This document shows, piece by piece, positions 9,749 through 17,046 of a stretch of DNA of 64,000 nucleotides (position 1 is its first letter; every line of letters starts with the position of its first letter). Both the position numbers and the translations under genes were made by a program. Under the pieces are notes generated by a model. That model was not told the origin of the DNA. It did no database searches and saw only the letters and a program-made list of their open reading frames with translations. Source of the DNA: Deltaproteobacteria bacterium (lineage in GTDB: Bacteria; Desulfobacterota; SM23-61); NCBI GenBank assembly GCA_016875165.1, contig VGSF01000005.1, positions 43,202 through 107,201 of the forward strand, in the 5' to 3' direction.

Positions 9749-11316
9749 GAAGACCTCCTGCAGAAAGGGATCAGTTGAAGGAGAAATTCGCGGACCTCCT
9801 CGGGATTTTTCAGGCTGTAGGCGGCGGCGGTCTCATAGGGACGGTCCCAGACCACGATCCCGATCCCCCGTCCCTTCAGCGCCCGGAATGCGTCCTCATC
9901 GGTCACATCATCCCCGATGTAGATAGGAAGCATATCCCCCCCGTCGAGTTTCAGGGTGCGAAGCAAGGCGAGGAGCGCCTCTCCCTTATGCCAGTCGATT
10001 TGGGGCTGGAGCTCGAAAATCTTTTTTCCGTAAGCCTTCCGGAGCTCCGGGTGTCCGGCCGCGACCTCATCCACAACCTTTTCAACCCCTTCCACCCTTC
10101 CGGGATCCACGAGCCGGAAGTGGGTGGCAATCGCAAATTTTTTCCGTTCCACGAGCAGTCCCGGAATGGAGCCAAGTTTCCGGGAAAGCTCTTTCTCCGC
10201 CCTGTCGAGGACCGGAAGGAATTCCTCCCCGACGGTATTTTCGGCCTGCAAGCCCCTCGGCCCGGCGATATCAAAGCCATGGCTTCCGGCATAGACGATG
10301 GAGTCGATCCGCACTTTGTCCCGGACATCCTTGAGGTCGCGACCGCTGATGATTCCCACCGGGCAATGCCGGGAGAGTTTCACCACCGCCTCCCGCATCT
10401 CTTCGGGCATGACCGCCCGGTCAGGCGTTTCCACGATGGGGGTCAGCGTTCCGTCATAGTCGAGAAAAACGGCGATGCGCTTTCCTTCGGCCTGGCGGGC
10501 AATGGTCCCGAAGTCCTCCAGGGCGGAAGGCAGCGGTTCGGAGGTTTCCAGATCACCGGCGACGCAAATTTCCGTGAGGTCGGACACGGCCACATGGGCT
10601 CCGCTGGCCAGCAAGGATTCTTTTCCGCCGGTCCGGGCGATTCCGATGACCAGCCCGAATTTTCCGGCCCGCCCGGCCTGGGCGCCGGAAACGGCGTCCT
10701 CGATCACCACCGCCCGCCCGGGTTTCACCTTCAATTGCCGGGCCGCCTCGAGAAAAATATCCGGAGCCGGTTTGCCGGGAATGCCCAAAATTTCCGCATC
10801 CACCCCGTCCACCCTCACGTCAAACAGGTCCGAAAGATTCACGGAATCCAGGATCATGGCGCAGCTTTTGCTCGACGAGATGACGGCCGTTTTCAGGCCG
10901 TGCTTTTTTATGCTGCGGATCAAATCCACGGTGGAACCGTAGACCTCCACACCCTGCTCCTGAATCTGTTTCAGAAAGTCCGCATTCTTCCGCTTGCCCA
11001 GGCCGTGGATGGTCTCTGCGCCGGGCGGGTCCTCGGGCCGCCCTTCGGGCAGGGCGATCCCCCTGGACCCGAGAAAACTCTTCAATCCATCGAGGCGGGG
11101 TTTCCCATCGACGTAAAGACGGTAATCCGTTTCGATTTCAAAAGGCTGAAAGGGGACGCCTTTCCGGGCGGCGTGCCCCGAAAGAAAGTCGTCGAACATC
11201 CTTTTCCAGGCCGCGGCATGCACGGAGGCGGTATCGGTGATCACCCCGTCCAGGTCGAAGATAACCGCTTCAAAAGAGCTCGCCGGTATCGTGCAGGCTG
11301 TTTTTCGGTAAGCCAT
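9745..11316 (-). CDS. bifunctional fusion: beta-phosphoglucomutase-like HAD + trehalose-6-phosphate phosphatase (OtsB-like)
   Basis: A 523-residue two-HAD protein. Domain 1 (about residues 1-245) has FDLDGVITDTASVHAAAW, SSSKS, GKPAPDIFLEAA and EDAVSGAQAG, the pattern of beta-phosphoglucomutase, which converts beta-glucose-1-P to glucose-6-P. Domain 2 (about 270-515) has VFLDYDGTLTPIVETPDRA, GIISGRD, and YIGDDVTDEDAF, the pattern of OtsB trehalose-6-phosphate phosphatase. The ATG at 11316 follows GGAGGCG; a longer reading to 11349 lacks such a site. The stop overlaps the GH65 start by 4 nt, so phosphorolysis and beta-G1P isomerisation are translationally coupled. No otsA is present in the window, so the source of trehalose-6-P is not seen here. 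Confidence 0.87.
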   Translation of the reverse strand: MAYRKTACTIPASSFEAVIFDLDGVITDTASVHAAAWKRMFDDFLSGHAARKGVPFQPFEIETDYRLYVDGKPRLDGLKSFLGSRGIALPEGRPEDPPGAETIHGLGKRKNADFLKQIQEQGVEVYGSTVDLIRSIKKHGLKTAVISSSKSCAMILDSVNLSDLFDVRVDGVDAEILGIPGKPAPDIFLEAARQLKVKPGRAVVIEDAVSGAQAGRAGKFGLVIGIARTGGKESLLASGAHVAVSDLTEICVAGDLETSEPLPSALEDFGTIARQAEGKRIAVFLDYDGTLTPIVETPDRAVMPEEMREAVVKLSRHCPVGIISGRDLKDVRDKVRIDSIVYAGSHGFDIAGPRGLQAENTVGEEFLPVLDRAEKELSRKLGSIPGLLVERKKFAIATHFRLVDPGRVEGVEKVVDEVAAGHPELRKAYGKKIFELQPQIDWHKGEALLALLRTLKLDGGDMLPIYIGDDVTDEDAFRALKGRGIGIVVWDRPYETAAAYSLKNPEEVREFLLQLIPFCRRSS

Positions 11317-11630
11317 TTTTCGCCTCCAGGAGATAGAATGATACCCCATTTAGATTACTCACCCGTCCCAGCTGAAATCAGACAAGATGCGGTGCTGAAA
11401 TCCGGCAGGAACAAGATCCCATACAGGTCCGAGGTTTCCGCCGGCATCGCTTCGGAGAAAAGATTCTTTCCAGATGAAGGGTGCTCATGATGCCTCCATT
11501 TTATTCCCGGTCGGGATCCCCGTCAACTGCTTTTCCAGCCTTGCTTTCGGGCCGGTTGAAAAAAAGCTTGACCTATTTGAGCACAAACTCATTTTCATTC
11601 GTAAGCGCCCCCGCTACAAAAAAAGGATTC

Positions 11631-11855
11631 TCAAGGTTGAAGGGCAATTTTTTCGCTGGACACTTTTTTAGGGTACCAGCCGTGGACCGAGGCGTACTTG
11701 AGAAGATAAGCCAGATCTTCCAGGTTGGCCAAGTCGTTGATCCCCGTGACCTGGAATTCTTCTCCCCAACGGGAGATCTGACCGCCGATCGCCTTATTCA
11801 GCTCGGAGAGTTCGGCCAGTTTTCCACCGCAATTGATCAGGGTATCGGTGGCCAT
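11631..11855 (-). pseudogene. degraded fragment with GAPDH-like segment
   Basis: A short open stretch whose C-terminal half (VTGINDLANLEDLAYLLKY, then SVHGWYPKKV) matches the NDL...LAHLLKYDSVHGRFPG region near residues 30-55 of glyceraldehyde-3-phosphate dehydrogenase. The preceding Rossmann glycine motif and all the rest of the enzyme, including the catalytic Cys, are missing. The first 35 residues are not recognised. It overlaps the MgtE fragment at 11837-12073 in another frame. I read it as a relic joined by deletion, not a working gene. Confidence 0.55.
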
Positions 11856-12073
11856 GACCCCCGGCCCGCCGACGGGCGGGGGAGCAGGCGGAAGAGCAGA
11901 ATGTGTCCCTGCTTATCCAGGTTCAGCAGGGAATCGGCTATATCCGGCGCGGGGATTTCCTGCAGTACCTCCCTGACCCCGGTCCATCTTCTTTGGGCAA
12001 GGAGGTCTTTTATTTTGGTGTTTAAAAGGTCCCTTTCTTCCATTTCCGAATCCTCTGGCCCCCGAATCAGCAA
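11837..12073 (-). pseudogene. N-terminal fragment of MgtE-type magnesium transporter
   Basis: About 55 residues resemble the start of the MgtE N domain: RRWTGVREVLQEIPAPDIAD, then SLLNLDKQGHILLFRLLPR. The reading then runs into a GC-rich CCCGCCGACGGGCGGG palindrome and stops. The CBS pair and the membrane domain of MgtE are absent. Together with the GAPDH relic beside it, this marks 11.4-12.1 kb as decayed DNA. The rest of 11317-12182 holds nothing else I can support. Confidence 0.6.
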
Positions 12074-12182
12074 AAGTCAGACTTAAAGGAAAATGATTTT
12101 TCCCGGAACCGCCAATCTATGGATTGGAAACTGCCTTGAAGGGTTCAGATTTTCGGTCCTTCCCCCGAGGGTCAACCCCGGC

Positions 12183-13331
12183 TCAAAACCGGTAGATCGC
12201 GGCAATACCCGTGCCCGTCGGCATCCGCTCGGCGGGGACAACCACGACTTGGTCTCCCTTCTTCAGAACTAACTCCTCCAGGTCGTCGAGCAGGTCGTCA
12301 ACCTCCGGGTGGGCCAGACCGTCGAACTCGACCCGGCCAGTGCGAGGGTCCATCCTTCCGGGAACATGGCGGTCGGCGTCGATCAGGAGCGTGGCGACCC
12401 TCCGAGCCGCGGCGGCTTTTGCGACCTCTCCCAGCTCTTCGGCTCCGAGCCCCTTGGCCCGGGCTTCTCCGAATGCCTCGACCAGGCCGTCCAGCCGCGC
12501 ATGATACTGGGGCGCAAAGACCTGCCAGGCGCGCTCGCGCAGCGCATCGATGGGCAGGGAATCCGGATAGATATCGATTCCCTGGGCCATCAGGAAAGGG
12601 TTACGGCTGACCTGGCGAAAGAGGGCGTGGTATTCGGGCAAGGCCGCCAGGATCAGGGGTAGGCCTGAGGGCCGGGAGTGGTGCTCCAGGACCGACCGGT
12701 CGATGGCGCGGAAGAATTTCTCCGTGTCTTTGTCCACCTCATCCTTTTTTGACCCGTGCCCATGGCGCATGGGCGTTCTCCCTGCTCCCATCCCGTAGGA
12801 AGCGACGGTCAGATGGGGCTCGGTCAATTCCTCGCCCAGCGCCTCGGTGATCGTCCGCGGGACACCCTGGGCCAGCTCGACCTCGTCCAGAGCGTCCCGG
12901 TTGCCCTCGAAGAGTTTGACTTCCCGGCGGTTCAGGCCGAGGAACTGATAGCGGTCGGCCGACTGCAGAATGCGCAACAAGGGCTTGGTGTGGAAACTGT
13001 CGGCCACGACCGCCAGCTCGGGAACCGGCCGCTGGAACCGGTATACCCGGAACATGCCGGGCGCGGCCAGCACAGCCAGCCCGTCCAGGGTGTGATTCCA
13101 GAAATCGGGATCGCGGGCCAGGACCCGGAAGGGCTTGAGGAGGGCTTGGATGTATTGCTTGGAGTACTTCTTCCCCAGCGAGTCCTTTAACACCTTCACC
13201 AGGTTCCGAAACCGGATCGGGTCCTGCCGGTTTTCCGGATGGCGCCGGTGCGTTGGCTGGTAAAGGGAGAGGCACGGCGCCTCATGAGCATGGATTAATA
13301 CGGCGGGGTAACCGTTAATGATTTCATCCAT
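12183..13331 (-). CDS. bacterial archaeo-eukaryotic release factor family protein (baeRF, family 3-like)
   Basis: A 382-residue soluble protein. The C-terminal third (RRVATLLIDADRHVPGRMD; VVVVPAERMPTGTGIAAIYR) and the middle (LPLILAALPEYHALFRQVS) match the baeRF group, bacterial proteins with the eRF1/aRF1 domain-2/3 folds (eL30-like). Their role in ribosome rescue or stress has been proposed from comparative genomics and is not established. Here I see no GGQ motif in the central domain, as is usual for several baeRF families. A GGAGGGG ribosome site precedes the ATG. It is flanked by decayed DNA on both sides, so the neighbours give no functional hint. Confidence 0.75.
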   Translation of the reverse strand: MDEIINGYPAVLIHAHEAPCLSLYQPTHRRHPENRQDPIRFRNLVKVLKDSLGKKYSKQYIQALLKPFRVLARDPDFWNHTLDGLAVLAAPGMFRVYRFQRPVPELAVVADSFHTKPLLRILQSADRYQFLGLNRREVKLFEGNRDALDEVELAQGVPRTITEALGEELTEPHLTVASYGMGAGRTPMRHGHGSKKDEVDKDTEKFFRAIDRSVLEHHSRPSGLPLILAALPEYHALFRQVSRNPFLMAQGIDIYPDSLPIDALRERAWQVFAPQYHARLDGLVEAFGEARAKGLGAEELGEVAKAAAARRVATLLIDADRHVPGRMDPRTGRVEFDGLAHPEVDDLLDDLEELVLKKGDQVVVVPAERMPTGTGIAAIYRF

Positions 13332-13379
13332 TTTCCCCTCCTATTTTGATGAGCCGAGGTCAAAAGTGAGCGTTTCCCC

Positions 13380-13584
13380 TTGACTTTCGTGGCCTGACGC
13401 TCGCATTCATCTTGAACCCCACGGTTCTTAAGAGAAGGTCCTCTTTCAGGTTGAATTCCTGGCGGTAGGAAAGGATTTCGACGGCCAGGAGATTCAACCT
13501 GTCGCTCCCTTCCGGCCTGATCTTGGTGAGCAGCAAGTTGGGCATATTCACCAGGTCTTCATTTTCGACCACCCGCCCGGCCAT
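13380..13584 (-). pseudogene. duplicated N-terminal fragment of the GH65 phosphorylase gene
   Basis: The minus-strand reading AGRVVENEDLVNMPNLLLTK through LLLRTVGFK is nearly the same as about 55 residues of the complete GH65 gene (AGRVVENEDLVNMPNWLLTK through LLLRTVRFR, at about 9380-9570). Similarity is also obvious at the DNA level. Nothing else of GH65 is present on either side. It is a partial duplication or the relic of a second GH65 gene, stranded between baeRF and nfeD. Confidence 0.75.
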
Positions 13585-13664
13585 TGCGGGTGATCAAACC
13601 AAAGACCGAATTGTTTCCGGGTTGATTCGGGGGCCGGAGCCCTGCAGCCCGGGTTTTTCCATTC

Positions 13665-14969
13665 TCAGCTCCCCTCCTTCTCCCTTCCCATTTTCAGTTT
13701 CAGACCATCGATCTGGAGAACTCGAACCTTCTCCCCTTCTTCGACGGGCGGGTCGGAGTAGGCGTCCCAGAGCTCCCCGTGGACGAAAACTCTTCCCTCC
13801 GGGTCGAGCCGGGTCCTAGCGACGCCCGTTTCCCCGATTAACCCTTCAGCCCCGGTGGCCGGCCTTGCCATCTGCGCTTTGAGCGCCAGGGACACGGCGA
13901 AGATAAAAAAGGCCGCCGTGAATATAAGGGTGGGAATGACAACCGAGAAGGAAGCCCGCAGGGCGGGAATGGGTGATTCAAAGAGCATGATGGACCCCAG
14001 AGTCAAGGATACCAACCCTCCTATGGTGAGGAGGCCATAGCTGGGTACTTTGATTTCGGCGATGAAGAGAAAGATTCCCAGCAGGATCAGCAATCCGCCC
14101 GCATAATTGATCGGCAGCATGCGGAAGGCGAAGAAAGCCAGAATCAAACAGATCCCACCGATGACCCCCGGGAAAAGGGCCCCGGGGTTGGAGAGCTCAA
14201 AGTACAGTCCAATCAGGCCGATCATCATCAGAATATAGGCAATGTTAGGATTGCTCAGGACCGCCAGGAGCCTTTCCCGGAACCCCATCTCCAGGATGTT
14301 GATCTCCGCTCCTTTCGTGGCCAGTTTAATCGTCCGTCCGGCCTTCTCAACGGTTTGACCATCGATTTTTTTCAGAAGGTGGTCCAAGTCCTTGGCCACC
14401 AGGTCGATGATCTTTTTCTTCAGAGCTTCGGTTTCCGGGATTGACAGATTCTCCAGCACTGCCCGGGCAGCCCAATCTATGTTCCGCCCCTTTTTTTCGG
14501 CAATGGATTGGATGTAGGCCACAGCGTCGTTCACCACTTTTTCCCGCATTTTTCTGTCCATTTGCTGTCCCCCTACCGTTACCGGGTGAGCGGCCCCGAT
14601 GTTCGTCCCGGGGGCCATGGCGGCAATATCGGCAGCCAGGGTGATGAAAACCCCCGCAGAGGCAGCCCGGGCACCGCTGGGAGCCACGTAGACAACGATT
14701 GGAATGTCGGCGTTCATGATATCTTTAATGATGTCCCGCATAGAAGTGTCCAGCCCTCCAGGAGTATCCATCTTGATGATTAGGCATTCAGCGCGGTTTT
14801 TGGTTGCCTGCTCGATTGACCTGCTGATGAAATCGGCGATCGCCGGGGTAATCACGTCATTAATCTTGATAACATCGACCTGCTTCTTCTGGGCAGCAGA
14901 GAGCCAGGAAATAGACAGGAGAAAAATACCCAGAAAAAGAATGCAGAAAAATATACGTTTTTGGTTCAT
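13665..14969 (-). CDS. nfeD: NfeD-family membrane-bound serine protease (ClpP-class)
   Basis: A 434-residue long-form NfeD protein. It has a signal peptide/TM at residues 8-26 and a ClpP-fold protease domain (about 30-240) with MDTPGGLDTSMRDII and the catalytic-Ser stretch PSGARAASAGVF. Four to five membrane segments follow (about 235-370), then a C-terminal OB-fold NfeD domain (about 375-430: GETGVARTRLDPEGRVFVHG). The family cleaves stomatin-type proteins and is usually encoded next to a slipin/SPFH gene; none is found in this window. It is preceded on the same strand by the small membrane protein at 15316-15597. Confidence 0.9.
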   Translation of the reverse strand: MNQKRIFFCILFLGIFLLSISWLSAAQKKQVDVIKINDVITPAIADFISRSIEQATKNRAECLIIKMDTPGGLDTSMRDIIKDIMNADIPIVVYVAPSGARAASAGVFITLAADIAAMAPGTNIGAAHPVTVGGQQMDRKMREKVVNDAVAYIQSIAEKKGRNIDWAARAVLENLSIPETEALKKKIIDLVAKDLDHLLKKIDGQTVEKAGRTIKLATKGAEINILEMGFRERLLAVLSNPNIAYILMMIGLIGLYFELSNPGALFPGVIGGICLILAFFAFRMLPINYAGGLLILLGIFLFIAEIKVPSYGLLTIGGLVSLTLGSIMLFESPIPALRASFSVVIPTLIFTAAFFIFAVSLALKAQMARPATGAEGLIGETGVARTRLDPEGRVFVHGELWDAYSDPPVEEGEKVRVLQIDGLKLKMGREKEGS

Positions 14970-15315
14970 CGAAATTCATCCTGCCCCGCTTTTGCAAGAG
15001 AGCGGAAACATTTAATCCTTACGGTACTCCCTTCCAACTCCAGATGGTTTCCCCCTCGATTTCTTTATTTGCTTACCCCTTCATTTCCCTCTGCTGAAGA
15101 CTCGTGGGCCTATCGCCTTGCGCACTTCTTTAGCAATGAAAATGCTGTGAGGCGAGCTGCTTGCTTTGTAAGGTTTCCGGGTTCAACCCAGCCTTGGGGG
15201 CGGCAATGTAGCTGCCCCCTTGTATTCTCTTCGGAAAGGCGAGAAGGTTTGGATTCAATGGCCCTTAAGAATTCTTTGCTGAAAAGATTAGGCCTTTTTT
15301 ATCTATATTCCCCCA
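14970..15315. other. intergenic region with one strong hairpin
   Basis: It holds a near-perfect hairpin at about 15195-15218 (GGGGGCGGC, 6-nt loop, GCTGCCCCC) followed by CTTGT on the plus strand. It could be a weak terminator or an mRNA-stabilising element. No coding or promoter signal is convincing. Confidence 0.4.
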
Positions 15316-15597
15316 TTACCCTTCTCCTTTGGGCCCCTCTTCTTCTCTTCTTATGGAATCACCCTCTTCTCTTTTTTCCTCTCCCCGCACCTTCTTTTCT
15401 AATCGATCCAGAATGTCTGCTGTCTTTTCCCGAAATGATTCAGCGATTGACTCCACTTGCTTCTTCATTTCTGTGAGTCCGAGGGAGGAAAGGGCATCAA
15501 CTTTTGCTTTTATATCAGCCAATCCCCCAGTTCTTTTAAGTGCCCAGATGGATATTAACAAAGCACCCACGGCCAGAACTAAAGCAATCCATTCCAT
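15316..15597 (-). CDS. small membrane-anchored coiled-coil protein, unknown function
   Basis: A 93-residue protein with one N-terminal membrane helix (residues 3-20, WIALVLAVGALLISIWAL). A predicted amphipathic/coiled-coil segment follows (about 28-70, LTEMKKQVESIAESFREKT), then a Glu/Arg-rich charged tail. No family is recognised. It lies 346 bp upstream of nfeD on the same strand, and its ATG follows AGGAGG. The N-in or N-out orientation cannot be judged. Confidence 0.6.
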   Translation of the reverse strand: MEWIALVLAVGALLISIWALKRTGGLADIKAKVDALSSLGLTEMKKQVESIAESFREKTADILDRLEKKVRGEEKREEGDSIRREEEGPKGEG

Positions 15598-15625
15598 AGC
15601 CCATTTCCTCCTTTCCTCAATTGAT

Positions 15626-15774
15626 GATCTCGTAAAAAGTCATCAGAACTATGGTTTCGTAAAAAGCTCCAGATGCAAGGCGCGCAAAACCTGAGGAGTG
15701 AAGCGTACTTACAGGTACGCCGCAACGACGAAGGTGAAGCGCAACGCCGCAGATGGACTTTTTACGAAACCATC
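15626..15774. repeat. TCGTAAAAAGTC-ended inverted-repeat element, copy 1
   Basis: The ends are ATGGTTTCGTAAAAAG on the left (15651) and its complement CTTTTTACGAAACCAT on the right, with a second left half-end at 15626-15641. The inner 90 bp, which includes GTACGCCGCAACGACGAAGG, are almost identical to 44383-44475. Other elements with the same ends are at 20146, 44089, 44333 and 63765. Confidence 0.8.
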
Positions 15775-15876
15775 TTAATTGAATTGTAGGTAAGTCACTT
15801 CCTTGCTTCTGGAATCTTATGCAATTCGCTCTCTCCTTTAACCACGGAAAGGTTCGATGCGCGGAGGTTTCAGATA

Positions 15877-16134
15877 TTATTTTTTATGTGTTTTTAAATA
15901 TTGTTTAAGGGCCAGCTCGACCTGCTGGGCCATCCCTTGAATTTCTTTTTTTTCGGAATACCACTTGTAGGAAAAATAGATTCCCCCAAATAGGATCAGC
16001 ACGGACAAGATAACGGCCACTTCCCTGAATATTCTCTTAGGAATTGAAGGGGAAAAAAGCAGCCCTAAGAGACCAATACTCAAGAAGATGCCCATTCCTA
16101 AAGCAAAGAAAAGCCAAACGGTTTCGTACAGCAT
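15877..16134 (-). CDS. small membrane protein with two TM helices, unknown function
   Basis: An 85-residue protein beginning MLYETVWLFFALGMGIF. There are two hydrophobic helices (about 5-28 and 38-57) and a basic/polar tail (YKWYSEKKEIQGMAQQVELA). The ATG at 16134 has a GAGGAG site; the reading upstream to 16185 has none. It lies 55 bp after a single-domain response regulator on the same strand. No family is recognised; a membrane partner of that regulator is possible but only a guess from position. Confidence 0.55.
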   Translation of the reverse strand: MLYETVWLFFALGMGIFLSIGLLGLLFSPSIPKRIFREVAVILSVLILFGGIYFSYKWYSEKKEIQGMAQQVELALKQYLKTHKK

Positions 16135-16189
16135 GGGGAATACTCCTCTTTTAAAGTGGCCGGTTGATTTCCAGCCGCTTTTCAATTTT

Positions 16190-16582
16190 TTATTCTCCCA
16201 CTTTATTTGCCTCGGGGAAAACCAGTTTTTGCATCAGAATCCTTAATTCTTCCAGGTGAATGGGTTTTTCTAAATAAGCATCCGCCCCTCTTCCCAACAC
16301 CCTTCGATAAACTTCTTCGCTTCCGAAAGCCGTGATCACAATGATCAAGGATTGCGGCTGAAGTTTTTTTAGTCCGGGGAGAATGTCCAACCCGCTCAGC
16401 CCAGGCATGCGAATGTCGGTAATGATGAGGTCGAAGTTTTCTTTGGCCAGTTTGCGAAACGCTTCCGAACCATCATAAGCAGTGTTGACTTCAAACTCTT
16501 CTCCGTCGATAAAATCTTTTAGTAAAGACCTCATCTCCGCATCATCTTCGATCACCAAAATTCTCTTCTTCCGTGGGGCCAT
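16190..16582 (-). CDS. single-domain response regulator (CheY-like receiver)
   Basis: A 130-residue receiver domain with the acidic pair in VIEDDAEM, the phospho-acceptor Asp in LIITDIRMPG, the Thr in VITAFGS and the Lys in YLEKPIH. There is no output domain, so it must act through protein contact or in a phosphorelay. A sigma-54 regulator and histidine kinase pair lies about 460 bp upstream on the same strand, a likely but unproven source of phosphate. Confidence 0.85.
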   Translation of the reverse strand: MAPRKKRILVIEDDAEMRSLLKDFIDGEEFEVNTAYDGSEAFRKLAKENFDLIITDIRMPGLSGLDILPGLKKLQPQSLIIVITAFGSEEVYRRVLGRGADAYLEKPIHLEELRILMQKLVFPEANKVGE

Positions 16583-17046
16583 TTTTACTATCCTTCAACA
16601 GAATTCCATATCAGAAGAAAAAGTGGTTTTACCGCTTTAAGCGCTCAAATCTCGGCCAGAGATAACTACAATTCCCCTGAACAGTCATTGACAGAATATG
16701 CAATAGAGATGCCCAAAGCAGTAAAAATTTCTTCTTATTTTTCAATTAATTAGTTTTCATCCGGAAACACCATTTTTCTCCTCCCCCTCGATGGGGGAGG
16801 ATGAAGGTGGGGGTGATTATGACTCGGAATTTCAAGACCTTCTATCTTTACCCCCCTCACCCCAACCCTCTCCCGCAAGGGGAGAGGGGGTTTCCGGATG
16901 GAAACTAACTAATTTAATTTACTGGGTTCCCGCTTTCGCGGGAATGACAAAAAGAAGGGAATTTTGACTTTTTACGACGTCATTACCATTGAGGAAAAAA
17001 GAAACAATCTGGGGCAAAATGGGGCAGTTTGGATTTTAAGATGAGC
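16583..17046. other. repeat-containing intergenic region
   Basis: Apart from the inverted-repeat element at 16745-16915, it holds a short palindrome GTTCCCGCTTTCGCGGGAATGAC at about 16924-16947 and a lone GACTTTTTACGACGTCAT end at about 16964. No gene or clear promoter is seen. Confidence 0.5.
16745..16915. repeat. AATTAGTT..CATCCGGAAAC inverted-repeat element, copy 1
   Basis: It is bounded by AATTAGTTTTCATCCGGAAA and its near-complement GTTTCCGGATGGAAACTAAC. Inside are two C/G-rich hairpins (CCTCCCCC-TCGA-TGGGGGAGG and CTCTCCCGCAAGGGGAGAG). The same element lies inverted at 33405-33570. The ~170 bp size, inverted ends and lack of coding sequence fit a non-autonomous element. Confidence 0.7.

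Noticed and set aside
9775..11490. 571-residue plus-strand ORF opposite the HAD fusion
   Set aside because: It is the antisense shadow of the GC-rich HAD fusion gene; composition is His/Pro/Gly/Arg-rich and no family motif is seen, while the minus-strand reading has two clear HAD domains.
15100..15240. possible tRNA (GGGTTCAACCC-like motif)
   Set aside because: No cloverleaf could be drawn around it; acceptor and anticodon stems are missing.
16745..16915. CRISPR array or bidirectional terminator in G/C-rich repeats
   Set aside because: Repeat units are not regularly spaced and the element recurs inverted at 33405-33570 with matching ends, which fits a dispersed inverted-repeat element.
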